DNA of 45,229 nt, taken from Methanobacterium sp. GTDB lineage: Archaea > Methanobacteriota > Methanobacteria > Methanobacteriales > Methanobacteriaceae. The notes below the pieces were generated by a model. That model was not told the DNA's origin and did not search any database. It was given only the letters and a program-made list of their open reading frames with translations. The translations under genes were made by a program, and so were the position numbers. The stretch spans positions 1 to 45,229 of the forward strand of contig NZ_JACRGA010000022.1 in the NCBI RefSeq assembly GCF_016217785.1, written 5' to 3'. Below are positions 1 through 7,576 of the stretch, in pieces (the stretch's first letter is position 1; every line of letters starts with the position of its first letter).

Positions 1-792
1 TGATTCTTCAGTGTATCCTGGTTTTTCATCATTTTGTAGTAAAATAGGGTTGTTATTGTTGTTTTTTAGTTGGTTGGTGGCTTGTGTGGCTAGGTGCAGG
101 AATTGTGCAGTGTATATGGTAATTCCATTTACAGTAACAGTGTTAGGGATGGTTTTGGTGGATTCAATTCTGTTTTGTAGTGTCACGGCGGAGTTTACGA
201 TTTGTTCTGGTGTGAAAGTAACTGGTGGTGTGTATAATATGGGTATGTTTGAGGAGGTCCAGGGTTTAACAGTTATAAATGATGGTAAACTTCCTGTACT
301 ATTGTAAATGCTTAAAACACGACTGAAAAGATAAATTTGAGATGAATAACTAATTTTACCCTGACCAACAAGACCATATGGTGGTGCTTGGTGGTTATCG
401 TTCATATAACTATTAATACGCTGAGCAAAATCCACGTAATCTGCTTGATTTAAGGTACCTGTGTTTAATTGTTCTTCCTGGTTGATGGGTGCTTTATCGT
501 CTTGTAGTGCGATGGGGGTGTTATTATTGTTATTTATCTGATGAGTAGCCTGTGTGGCCAGGTGAAGATATTGGGCAGTGGTCAGGTTTTTATTCCCGAT
601 AGTTACACTATTTGGTAGTGCTTTTGTTGTTTCAATCTGGTTTTGAACTGTAGTTGAGGCGGCTGATATTTCATCAGTAGTGAATGATGTTGATGATGCT
701 GAAACCTCACTAACATTTAAAAAGAGTGCAACTCCCAAAAGTATAACCAAGGATAAAAATATTTTTTTATTTATTATAAATGCCCCCTCCAC
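1..792 (-). CDS. Pseudomurein-binding repeat surface protein, 3' part outside window
   Basis: The reverse strand reads without a stop from about 792 to the left edge, so the gene continues outside the window. After a short lysine-containing start comes a hydrophobic signal segment (IFLSLVILLGVALFL) ending in VSA, then alternating modules of about 80 residues. One type begins FTTDEISAAS or FTPEQIVNSA and contains a PNxVT / TAQxLHLATQAT pattern. The other contains ADYVDFAQRINSYM and APPYGL. This is the pattern of pseudomurein-binding repeats, which anchor exported proteins to the pseudomurein wall of Methanobacteriales. The protein is very similar to the C-terminal part of the gene at the right end of the window. 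The start is uncertain: GTG at 792 has no ribosome-binding site, whereas GGAGGGGG at 790-783 lies just upstream of in-frame ATA codons at 777 and 774. The product is probably secreted and wall-bound; its ligand is unknown. Confidence 0.85.
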   Translation of the reverse strand, partial: MEGAFIINKKIFLSLVILLGVALFLNVSEVSASSTSFTTDEISAASTTVQNQIETTKALPNSVTIGNKNLTTAQYLHLATQATHQINNNNNTPIALQDDKAPINQEEQLNTGTLNQADYVDFAQRINSYMNDNHQAPPYGLVGQGKISYSSQIYLFSRVLSIYNSTGSLPSFITVKPWTSSNIPILYTPPVTFTPEQIVNSAVTLQNRIESTKTIPNTVTVNGITIYTAQFLHLATQATNQLKNNNNNPILLQNDEKPGYTEES

Positions 793-1141
793 TTACGCAA
801 AAATTCATACGCATTTTTTGTTGTTATTTCATACTACCCTTTTAACATATATAAACGTTATGTTTAATTTCATAAAAAAATCCTTTAAATTTCTTTTTAT
901 TAAATTTAAAACGTTAAAATACGTTTAATTGGTGTTAACCCTAGAAATATTAATTCTTGTTTCTCACCATCGATGTGTACTCATTATAATATATTATTTT
1001 TAAGATCAAAATAATTCAACTGAAAATCTGATGTTCACATATATTAATAATTTTCACCGGAATAATAATTTCACAGGAATATTATACTAACCATACATAA
1101 TATATGAAATATGAATATTAGGGGATCAAGGAGTAAACAAC
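793..1141. other. AT-rich divergent intergenic region
   Basis: It holds the promoter of the left-end surface protein on the minus strand. On the plus strand an AT-rich TATA-like stretch (ATAATATATGAAA, near 1097) and an AAGGAG ribosome-binding site near 1128 serve the fumarase gene. I see no gene or RNA in the rest. Confidence 0.6.
846..855 (-). promoter_or_regulatory. TATA box for the left-end surface protein gene
   Basis: The reverse strand reads TTTATATATG here. With the usual archaeal spacing of about 26 bp, transcription would start near 825, leaving a short leader that carries GGAGGGGG at 790-783. Confidence 0.5.
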
Positions 1142-1636
1142 TTGAAGATCATCAGAACACCAATAGTAAACCAAACCATTCAAGACCTTAAAATAGGTGA
1201 CAGAATTCTGATTTCAGGCACCATCCTCACAGGCCGTGATGCTGCTCTTCCCCAACTAGTAAAACTATTAAAGGAAGGCGACAGCCCGGTGGATGTTAAA
1301 GGGGCAGTGATCATGCACACTGCGGTAAGTCCCGCAGGAATAGCACCAACTAGTAGCAATAAAACCGAAATAGAAAGTAGTATAGCTCCCCTGTCTCGAG
1401 CAGGGGTGAAAATGCATATTGGAAAGGGAGCACTATCTCCAGACACAGTAGATTCATTGAATAAATATAAATCTGTCTTTGTGGTTACCCCACCAGCAGC
1501 AGCCCTCCTCACCAGTAAGATGACATCATCAAATGTGGTGGCATTCCCTGAAGAAGGTATGGAAGCCCTTCATAGTTTAGATGTCCTGGATTTTCCAGGA
1601 ATTGTGGCAGTGGCTCATGGAAAGTCTATTTATTAA
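1142..1636 (+). CDS. Fumarate hydratase class I, beta subunit
   Basis: This 164-residue protein matches the beta subunit (swivel domain) of Fe-S class I fumarases and tartrate dehydratases. Visible landmarks are the start KIGDRILISGTILTGRDAA, a KGAVIMHTAVSPAG segment, the IGKGALSPDTV loop, VFVVTPPAAALL and the end DFPGIVAVAHGKSIY. Together with an alpha subunit carrying the 4Fe-4S cluster, it would interconvert fumarate and malate in the incomplete reductive TCA path of methanogens. The alpha subunit is not adjacent, which is common in archaea. Translation starts at TTG, preceded by AAGGAG about 9 bases upstream. A tartrate dehydratase beta subunit is the alternative, but is less likely in this metabolism. 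Confidence 0.88.
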   Translation: MKIIRTPIVNQTIQDLKIGDRILISGTILTGRDAALPQLVKLLKEGDSPVDVKGAVIMHTAVSPAGIAPTSSNKTEIESSIAPLSRAGVKMHIGKGALSPDTVDSLNKYKSVFVVTPPAAALLTSKMTSSNVVAFPEEGMEALHSLDVLDFPGIVAVAHGKSIY

Positions 1637-1785
1637 GGAATTTTGTTATTATTTATTGAAAATCCAGTTATTTTTTAATTAAACATCCATTATTATTAAT
1701 TACTCTTTTTTAATTCAAATCAAACCACTTTTTATATTAAATATTGCTTATTCTCCCAATCATAGGATGTTATGAAAAATTATAT

Positions 1786-2421
1786 TCACGGGTATGGCTT
1801 TCCAAAAGCCTTATCCCCTGCATCACCCAGTCCGGGTACGATATAACCATCAGGGTTCAGTTCTTCATCCACGGCACAGGTATATATCTCCACATCAGGA
1901 TGTTCGGTTTGCACCCGTTCTATGCCCTGTTTGGAGGCTATCACATTGAGTAACACCAACCGACGTGGATTTCCCTTCTCCTTAACACGGTCCAAAATGG
2001 CATTCATGGTATTTCCAGTGGCCAGCATGGGATCAGCAATTACTAATATTTTATCATCCACAGGGGGAAGTTTAAAATAGCCAACCTCCACTGGAAAGGG
2101 CGGTTCATCCTTCCGGGAGGCACCCACCACACCATATTGTGCATTTCTGAAAACTCTCATAATCCCCTCAACCAGGGGGATAGCTGCTCTTAAAACACTC
2201 ACCACCACAATATCATTCTTATCTCTTATTCTGACTCCTTTTGCAATTCCCAAAGGGGTTTGCACGGTCACATCCTCTTTTTCAAGAGTGTTGGTTAGTT
2301 CATAGGCTAACCAGCGCCCTATTTCGATTATTCCACCGCGGAAGTGAATGCCATCTACTCCTTCCCTTCTAATCATGGTGAGTTTTTCCTGAACCAGTAA
2401 ATGATCGACTAATTTTATCAT
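1786..2421 (-). CDS. upp: Uracil phosphoribosyltransferase
   Basis: This 211-residue cytoplasmic enzyme makes UMP from uracil and PRPP (pyrimidine salvage). The PRPP-binding motif VIADPMLATGNTM lies near residue 127, and the family's C-terminal uracil-binding stretch GYIVPGLGDAGDKAFG is present. The length matches bacterial and archaeal Upp. An AGGTG ribosome-binding site lies about 9 bases before the ATG. The gene converges with the fumarase gene across about 150 bases and appears monocistronic. Confidence 0.95.
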   Translation of the reverse strand: MIKLVDHLLVQEKLTMIRREGVDGIHFRGGIIEIGRWLAYELTNTLEKEDVTVQTPLGIAKGVRIRDKNDIVVVSVLRAAIPLVEGIMRVFRNAQYGVVGASRKDEPPFPVEVGYFKLPPVDDKILVIADPMLATGNTMNAILDRVKEKGNPRRLVLLNVIASKQGIERVQTEHPDVEIYTCAVDEELNPDGYIVPGLGDAGDKAFGKPYP

Positions 2422-2564
2422 AATTATTACACCTGAAATGTCCAGTTATTAATTAACTATTGGTGATTTATTATTAGTTGATCTTTGTATGACTACATTA
2501 TTAATATGGGATTTTCAAAAAATTCATCTTACTTAAAAAATATAATAATAAATGGTGAGTTTAA

Positions 2565-3614
2565 ATGAAAATAAAATTATTGGCAATAGCTGCAGTTCCT
2601 CTAATTTTAATAGTTATCCTCGCAGTTTTTATTCTTATCGTTCCCCAAAGCATTAACGAAACAGGTTACAGTTCTGAAATTTTAGCCCAAAATCTGGAAG
2701 TCCCCTGGGCCATTGACTTCCTTCCTGATGATCGTCTGATCTTTACCCAGCGCGGAGGAAAGGTGAGCATTCTGGAAGGAAAAGCGGTCAAAACAGTCGG
2801 ACAGGTAAATGTAACTCAGAATAGTGAATCCGGTTTTCTGGGAATAGCAGTGGACCCTAACTTCACCTCGAACCATTACATCTACGTCTATTATTCCCTG
2901 GGTGATTTCAACCAAATATCCCGTTTCAATCTGGAAGGAGACCAGATAATCAATGAAACAGTTATACTGGATAAGATCCCGGCAGCAGCCATCCATGATG
3001 GGGGCAGATTGAAGTTCGGACCAGATGGCAAGCTCTATGCAACTACTGGTGACTCTGCCAATCCCAGCCTGGCCCAGGATACTACTTCACTGGCCGGCAA
3101 AATACTACGTCTCAACACCGATGGCACAGTACCTGAGGACAACCCATTCGGGAACTATGTTTACAGTTACGGCCACCGAAACCCTCAGGGGATAACCTGG
3201 GGTCCCACAGGGATAATGTACGCCTCTGAACACGGGCAAAGTCAAAATGATGAGATCAACATTATTACCATGGGTGGAAACTATGGATGGCCACTTTATG
3301 AGGGTAACAACACCGTAACAGGTTACATAAAGCCTCTGAGGGCATACACAGAACTCACTCTCGCCCCTTCTGGAATAGCCTACTACCAGGGTGCTCTTTA
3401 TGTTGCAAGTCTTAGAGGCACTCAACTTAGGAAAATCACCCTATCTAGTGATGGTAAAACTATTATGGGGGAAAAATCAACTTTCACGGAGCTGGGGAGA
3501 ATAAGAGATGTAGTTGAGCACAATGGATATCTCTACATCACCACTTCCAATCGTGATGGAAGGGGAGTTCCACAGAGTGGTGATGATAAAATAATCAGAA
3601 TTAAAATGATTTAA
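2565..3614 (+). CDS. Membrane-anchored PQQ-type glucose/sorbosone dehydrogenase-like protein
   Basis: This 349-residue protein has an N-terminal membrane segment (about residues 5-28), then a six-bladed beta-propeller of the soluble glucose/sorbosone dehydrogenase family. Family landmarks are VPWAIDFLPDDRLIFTQRGG, GFLGIAVDPNF, IHDGGRLKFGPDGKLYATTG, KILRLNTDGTVPEDNPFG, YSYGHRNPQGI and ASEHGQSQNDEINI. Family members oxidise aldoses outside the membrane, but methanogens are not known to make PQQ, so the cofactor and reaction here are uncertain. A GGTGAG ribosome-binding site precedes the ATG. The gene stands alone. The family assignment is firm; the substrate is not. Confidence 0.85.
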   Translation: MKIKLLAIAAVPLILIVILAVFILIVPQSINETGYSSEILAQNLEVPWAIDFLPDDRLIFTQRGGKVSILEGKAVKTVGQVNVTQNSESGFLGIAVDPNFTSNHYIYVYYSLGDFNQISRFNLEGDQIINETVILDKIPAAAIHDGGRLKFGPDGKLYATTGDSANPSLAQDTTSLAGKILRLNTDGTVPEDNPFGNYVYSYGHRNPQGITWGPTGIMYASEHGQSQNDEINIITMGGNYGWPLYEGNNTVTGYIKPLRAYTELTLAPSGIAYYQGALYVASLRGTQLRKITLSSDGKTIMGEKSTFTELGRIRDVVEHNGYLYITTSNRDGRGVPQSGDDKIIRIKMI

Positions 3615-3709
3615 GGGGAATTAAAGTGGTTCAAAATTAATAATAGTTGTAGATCTAATCATCAATAAGACTACAAACTTTAATCCTCATCCTTAATCAG
3701 TTCTTGTTG

Positions 3710-4291
3710 TCAATTATAATCCTTTTTTATTTCATCTTCTTTTTTATTATTATCATCTCTATTATGTTTTATCCGAACGTTTTTACCCTTAGCTGAGGGT
3801 ATAACTTTCATATCCCCATCTTCAAACTCCAAGTCTAGCTCTTTCCCCTCATGTAGCATGTGGAGGAATATGGCCAGTGATGAAACCTCAGAGTGGGGTT
3901 GGGTGGTCACTGAAACATTCCAGTCTGCCTCCTGATACACTTTACTGGGGACCCGGGAGCCACCCACCACCACCAGTTTATCTGTGGATGAGCTTCTGAT
4001 TTTGGGGGTAGCATCCTGAACAGGCTCACCATACATGGTTAGATGAATTACCTCTCCTCCTTTATTTTTCCATTCATCCATGAGATTCTCCCAACCTTTA
4101 CGGTATTCCACCTGGAAATCACCTCCCCAGCGCTTCACCACATCCCGAACATTTTCCATGAGCTTTTTATCATGATCCCCACTTAAAAACACGCCTGATG
4201 CTCCCAGTGCCCTGGCAGTGAGGCAAACATGTGTGGTGATCCGTGCATCACGTTGCCAGCGATGATCCAATCGTAAAACTTTAACTTCCAT
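3710..4291 (-). CDS. trm56: tRNA (cytidine(56)-2'-O)-methyltransferase
   Basis: This 193-residue SPOUT-class enzyme 2'-O-methylates C56 in the T-loop of archaeal tRNAs using S-adenosylmethionine. Family motifs are RLDHRWQRDARITTHV at the N-terminus, LTMYGEP (84-90), VVVGGSRVP (107-115) and NVSVTTQPHSEVSSLA (125-140), which form the knotted SAM site. The C-terminus is a lysine-rich tail (about 165-193) of low complexity. The ATG directly abuts the cobS stop (TAAATG), so the two are co-transcribed and probably translationally coupled. Confidence 0.93.
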   Translation of the reverse strand: MEVKVLRLDHRWQRDARITTHVCLTARALGASGVFLSGDHDKKLMENVRDVVKRWGGDFQVEYRKGWENLMDEWKNKGGEVIHLTMYGEPVQDATPKIRSSSTDKLVVVGGSRVPSKVYQEADWNVSVTTQPHSEVSSLAIFLHMLHEGKELDLEFEDGDMKVIPSAKGKNVRIKHNRDDNNKKEDEIKKDYN

Positions 4292-5131
4292 TTAAACACT
4301 CCCTGAAATAAATATGACCATGAATAAAAGGGATAACATCCTACCCATCTCATTAGATGCACCCAGAATATCTCCATTAGCCTGTTTGAAGTTCTTCCTG
4401 GTGATAAGGGCCATTAACAATCCTGAAACAAGACCCCCAAGAATGCCAATGACTCCAGTGTAATTACCAGCAATTCCCATGAAATTGAAACCTAAAAATC
4501 CTAAAATGACGGTCAGAGCGACTGATCCAGTGAGGAGTTTCCAGTCCATGTTATTGATGAAGTACTGACCAGTACCATCGTTCAATGGTTCTGAAAATGT
4601 AGCACAGGTTATCAGGCTGAGTTTTGCAGCTACTTCCGACACAAAAATGGCAGGTAAAATGTAAACTGCAGTTAAGGATGCAATGGATGTGACGGTCACT
4701 AGAGAAACAATTAAAAGCAAGGCCAGGCCACCAGTGCCTATTCTTTTATCCCGCATTATCTCTATCTTCCGCTTGGGATCTCCGTGGGCCATAATACCAT
4801 CCCCGCAGTCAACCAGACCATCCAGGTGATGGAAACCAGTGAAACTGATGGCCAAACTGTAAATCAGTGCTGCTGATACCAGTGGGGATAGATGTAGTGG
4901 ATACACCAGCAGCCAGCCAAAGCCACCTGCAATAATTCCAATGAAAGCCCCAATTATTGGCCACAAGAAAGTAAACCTTGCCATTTCTGGGATGGTGCTG
5001 TGAATATTTAGGGGTAGTATAGTTGAGAATGATATTAGGCCCAGAAAACCATGCCAGCTAACATGGGATTCATCATCATTTTTCCCCACATCAGAAATGG
5101 GAACCTTCCTCTGGAGACTTTTCCGGGACAT
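4292..5131 (-). CDS. cobS: Adenosylcobinamide-GDP ribazoletransferase (cobalamin synthase)
   Basis: This 279-residue integral membrane protein joins adenosylcobinamide-GDP and alpha-ribazole (or its phosphate), the last assembly step of adenosylcobalamin. The signature HHLDGLVDCGDGIMA (about 100-114) followed by MRDKRIGTGG (about 127-136) matches the CDP-alcohol-phosphatidyltransferase-like active site. Several hydrophobic helices surround it. The N-terminal 25 residues are polar and basic, longer than in many CobS proteins. It lies 3 bases downstream of cobZ and abuts trm56. Cobamides are required here for the methanogenic methyltransferase MtrA. Confidence 0.95.
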   Translation of the reverse strand: MSRKSLQRKVPISDVGKNDDESHVSWHGFLGLISFSTILPLNIHSTIPEMARFTFLWPIIGAFIGIIAGGFGWLLVYPLHLSPLVSAALIYSLAISFTGFHHLDGLVDCGDGIMAHGDPKRKIEIMRDKRIGTGGLALLLIVSLVTVTSIASLTAVYILPAIFVSEVAAKLSLITCATFSEPLNDGTGQYFINNMDWKLLTGSVALTVILGFLGFNFMGIAGNYTGVIGILGGLVSGLLMALITRKNFKQANGDILGASNEMGRMLSLLFMVIFISGSV

Positions 5132-5134
5132 TTT

Positions 5135-5581
5135 TCATTCCTCAAAAATTTTGGACATGCAGCCTGCAATTAGGCCGGCGAAAACATCATCCAGCATAGG
5201 GCCCAATGTCCCAATGATCCCAGGTTTTGCTTCATCGTACCTTTTAAAGTTGAAAATAGCCTTAGTACCAGCGATCTGGTTGGCAATAGCCATCCCCAGA
5301 ACCTCATCAGAGTAAAGGTAGGCTGGATCATCATCCACATCCACACCCTTAATCCGATGATTAATAAGATCTTCCTCAACCCTGATACCAGCTATAATCA
5401 ACACTATAACATTAATATCTTCTAGTGACTTCTTGATTTGTTTTTCCAACGCTATTTCAAGTTTTTCAGTTTTTTCCACACCTGCCAGGAGTTCCAATCC
5501 TGCTTCCACCAGTTGTGGTACTTCAATCCCTGCTTCCCTCATGAAGTCGTAAATCGAGCCAGATACATCATTATCTTTCAT
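5135..5581 (-). CDS. cobZ: Alpha-ribazole / cobalamin-phosphate phosphatase, PgpA-like CobZ
   Basis: This 148-residue protein belongs to the phosphatidylglycerophosphatase A-like fold. The characteristic acidic motif GTLGPMLDDVFAGLIAG is at about 124-140, with DD at 131-132. In methanogens (characterised in Methanosarcina mazei) this soluble family replaces CobC and dephosphorylates alpha-ribazole phosphate or adenosylcobalamin phosphate. Its position directly upstream of cobS, 3 bases away, supports the cobamide role over lipid metabolism. A lipid phosphatase role is the alternative. Confidence 0.85.
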   Translation of the reverse strand: MKDNDVSGSIYDFMREAGIEVPQLVEAGLELLAGVEKTEKLEIALEKQIKKSLEDINVIVLIIAGIRVEEDLINHRIKGVDVDDDPAYLYSDEVLGMAIANQIAGTKAIFNFKRYDEAKPGIIGTLGPMLDDVFAGLIAGCMSKIFEE

Positions 5582-5907
5582 TAAAACACCTGTAATCTAT
5601 AATATTAAGAGGCATACACTATCTAAAATAGTTTATTCTAAATATTGAGTTAATTTTAGTTGTAACTGCGTATGCTTCCTGTTGGATTGTCTTAAGATCT
5701 AATCATTCTGATAAAATAAAATATCTATTAATGAGTATCTTATTTTGGGAATCTCAAAAAACGAATATTATTTAGATAATTGTGGATATATAATAATTAA
5801 TAAAGTTATCAAATTGAATTGAAATAGGGAATGTTAAGTCCTAAATAGGATTTAATATTCATAATAGCCGTTTGAAACGGTTGTTATCAATATATGGGGG
5901 TGTTATA
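5582..5907. other. Divergent intergenic region with palindromes, no gene
   Basis: This AT-rich region lies between cobZ and the zinc-ribbon pair. A TATA-like GGATATATAATAA sits near 5783-5795 on the plus strand. I looked for a cobalamin riboswitch before cobZ and see none. Two palindromes near the plus-strand gene are listed separately. Confidence 0.5.
5834..5880. promoter_or_regulatory. Two palindromes upstream of the zinc-ribbon gene pair
   Basis: TTAAGTCCTA-AA-TAGGATTTAA (5834-5855) is palindromic apart from one mismatched pair. CCGTTT-G-AAACGG (5868-5880) is a perfect 6-bp-arm palindrome ending 27 bases before the TTG start. Either could be a repressor site downstream of the presumed TATA box near 5783-5795. 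The second has too small a loop to be a good RNA hairpin, so a DNA site is more likely. Confidence 0.35.
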
Positions 5908-6411
5908 TTGAAAGTTCATCTTAGAGTCTTTGTAGAGGTTGAAAACCTTGGAAAAGCTATGAATGCCCTTACTGATGCAGGAATTACCGGATTTTATATC
6001 CTGGAATATAAAGGCATGTCACCTCAGGACTGGAAAGGGTTCTCCATTAAAGAAGACCCTAAATCTGCTATTGGACTTATCAAGGACTACGCCACCGATG
6101 CAGTGCTGGTCTGCAGTGTGGTGGATGAGGAAAAAACTGATAATATAGTAGAATCAGTAATGCAGGCATTGGAAGGCGAAAAATATACCATTTTAGAGGT
6201 TCCTATCCGCAGAATCATAGTCAGTAAGCAGGGCAATGAAAAAGAAAGGGCTGAAACATGGTTACTTGAGAAGGAAGTTCCCTGTTTCTATTGTGGTGAA
6301 AATTCAGTTCAAAGGATAAGAATTGACATGAACAAGGCTAAAATATGGTGTACTAATTGTGGTGCAGCTCGTTACTACCTCATAAAAGGTGTGGAAAAGG
6401 AGGGAAGCTGA
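5908..6411 (+). CDS. Conserved methanogen protein: alpha/beta domain plus C-terminal zinc ribbon
   Basis: This 167-residue protein starts at TTG (5908), with GGGGGTG 6 bases upstream; the earlier in-frame ATG at 5872 lacks a ribosome-binding site. The N-terminal 110 residues (KVHLRVFVEVENLGKAMNAL onward) look like a small ferredoxin-like or PII-like alpha/beta domain. I associate it from memory with the uncharacterised MJ1244-type methanogen family, without being able to check. Residues 126-151 form a zinc ribbon (CFYC...CTNC) followed by ARYYL. The stop overlaps the start of the next gene (TGATG), so the two are translationally coupled. The function is unknown; a metal- or nucleic-acid-related regulatory role is a guess. 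Confidence 0.75.
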   Translation: MKVHLRVFVEVENLGKAMNALTDAGITGFYILEYKGMSPQDWKGFSIKEDPKSAIGLIKDYATDAVLVCSVVDEEKTDNIVESVMQALEGEKYTILEVPIRRIIVSKQGNEKERAETWLLEKEVPCFYCGENSVQRIRIDMNKAKIWCTNCGAARYYLIKGVEKEGS

Positions 6412-6578
6412 TGGCAGTTAAAAAATGGAAACTTGAAAAGGGGGCTAACTGTTATAACTGTGGAGATGCCACTATTCATGACATAGAGGTGGACGAGTTC
6501 GACATTAAAATTCGCTGCCGTGAATGTGGATTCAGCCGCTATTACACATTCCATATGGTAGATCTGCCCCGTAAATGA
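6411..6578 (+). CDS. Small zinc-ribbon protein, paralogue of the upstream C-terminal domain
   Basis: This 55-residue protein starts at the ATG that overlaps the preceding stop codon by one base, with AAGGAGGGA just upstream. Cysteines C14, C17, C36 and C39 form a zinc ribbon. Its core (CYNCGDATIHDIEVD..IRCRECGFSRYY) aligns with the C-terminal ribbon of the upstream protein, including the trailing R-Y-Y. It is therefore a stand-alone copy of that domain, and the tight coupling suggests the two products work together, perhaps in a complex. The function is unknown. Confidence 0.8.
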   Translation: MAVKKWKLEKGANCYNCGDATIHDIEVDEFDIKIRCRECGFSRYYTFHMVDLPRK

Positions 6579-6870
6579 CTGTAGTGTTAGAAAGTTGAAG
6601 TAGAAAACAGACTTAATTTAAGATTAAACTTTTTTTTGATCTCACTATTTTAATCCAGATCAGATACTCTTTAAGCCGAGATCACCAATTTTTTTAAATC
6701 TAGATCCAATTATCGTAAGATATTCATTTTTTTAATGAATTTATTGAGATTATTTCGGAAAAAAACTACTATTTGAGGTTATAAACAGTACTGCCAGTTA
6801 TATTTAAAATTAAAAATTCAAGTCTATGAATTTAAAAAGATTTTAAAAAATAGGGGATGATTAAAAAAGA
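6579..6870. other. Intergenic region between convergent genes, no gene seen
   Basis: AT-rich. Oligo-T runs at 6630-6637 and 6690-6696 on the plus strand may end transcription of the zinc-ribbon pair. Nothing else is recognisable. Confidence 0.4.
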
Positions 6871-6897
6871 AAATAGGCATATATTATATGCCTATTT
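6862..6897 (-). terminator. Hairpin plus T-run terminator of hsp20
   Basis: AAATAGGCATATA and its complement form 13-base arms (6871-6883 and 6885-6897) around a single base. On the minus strand the arm is followed by TTTTCTTTTTTA, the form of an intrinsic terminator. The stem begins within the hsp20 stop codon. Confidence 0.65.
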
Positions 6898-7339
6898 ATT
6901 TAATTTCAACCTTGAAACTCTCAGTTTTTTCCTGTTTTGGAATTTCAATCTTCAAAACACCGTTTTCGAATTCAGCATCTGCTTCCTGGGGAATGACCTT
7001 TTTAGGAAGTCTTACAGTTCTCCGGATAACTCCTGATTTCCGGTCGTGAAGGGTCATGTGGCTTCCGCGATTGATTTCCTGTGTTATGTCAAAATCAGCC
7101 TTGATACGAACTCTGGTTTCGGTGACATCCAGATCGATGTCTTCCTTTTTTATACCAGGCAAGTCGACGTGAACAATTACACTATCGTCTGTTTCCAGAA
7201 TATCTTTTCCAGGGACGAAGGTGTAGTCAACAACGGATTTTCCAATGTCTTTGCTGATACTGTCAATAGCTTTGGCAGTATCTTCCATCATCTTCTCCAC
7301 AAATCCTTTCTTATCTAAAATAGTCCTTTTTCTTTTCAT
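6896..7339 (-). CDS. Hsp20 / alpha-crystallin family small heat shock protein
   Basis: This 147-residue cytoplasmic ATP-independent chaperone binds unfolding proteins as large oligomers. The alpha-crystallin domain runs from about 50 to 140. It includes ILETDDSVIVHVDLPGIKKE, the RTVRLPKKV strand and the typical A-x-x-x-n-G-V-L motif (AEFENGVLKIEIPK). The lysine-rich N-terminal arm is short. GAGGTG lies 7 bases before the ATG. The promoter (TATA at 7403-7413) has a repeat between TATA and start that may bind a heat-shock repressor. Confidence 0.95.
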   Translation of the reverse strand: MKRKRTILDKKGFVEKMMEDTAKAIDSISKDIGKSVVDYTFVPGKDILETDDSVIVHVDLPGIKKEDIDLDVTETRVRIKADFDITQEINRGSHMTLHDRKSGVIRRTVRLPKKVIPQEADAEFENGVLKIEIPKQEKTESFKVEIK

Positions 7340-7358
7340 TTATTTCACCTCATAGTTG

Positions 7359-7413
7359 TGAGTCAAACTCGTTTTTGAGTCAATTTAATTATACTCCTCA
7401 ATCAATTATATAA
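7359..7413 (-). promoter_or_regulatory. hsp20 promoter with repeated TGAGTCAA element
   Basis: The minus strand carries TTTTATATAAT (7413-7403) as the TATA box. Between it and the start codon lies TGAGTCAA twice in direct orientation (7359-7366 and 7376-7383), with inner inverted ACTC/GAGT. The position overlaps the predicted transcript start, as expected for a repressor site. The sequence does not obviously match a heat-shock operator I know. Confidence 0.35.
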
Positions 7414-7486
7414 AATTTCCCAGAAAACATAAAATAATGATAACAAAAGGATTATAAAAGATATAAGTGGATGAAATTGAAGTGTG

Positions 7487-7511
7487 AGTCGGGGTAAGAA
7501 TAACCCCGATT
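7487..7511 (+). promoter_or_regulatory. GC-rich hairpin in the larC leader
   Basis: TCGGGGT (7489-7495) and ACCCCGA (7503-7509) form a perfect 7-bp stem with a 7-base loop, extendable by G-U and A-U pairs. It lies about 65 bases before larC, after a TATA-like TTATAAAAG near 7452. No T-run follows, so it is not a terminator. It may be a leader structure or protein site. Confidence 0.35.
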
Positions 7512-7576
7512 AAGGGGGAATAATACTTTTAACATTATTCAAATAATTATTAATTTATTTAAGGAGGATTAAAGTC

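Noticed and set aside
11..928. Plus-strand frames near the left end (11-307 and 680-928)
   Set aside because: They lie opposite or in the promoter of the pseudomurein-binding protein read on the minus strand, which shows clear repeats and a signal peptide.
5582..5907. Cobalamin riboswitch upstream of cobZ-cobS
   Set aside because: No conserved riboswitch core is visible, and such switches are rare in methanogens.
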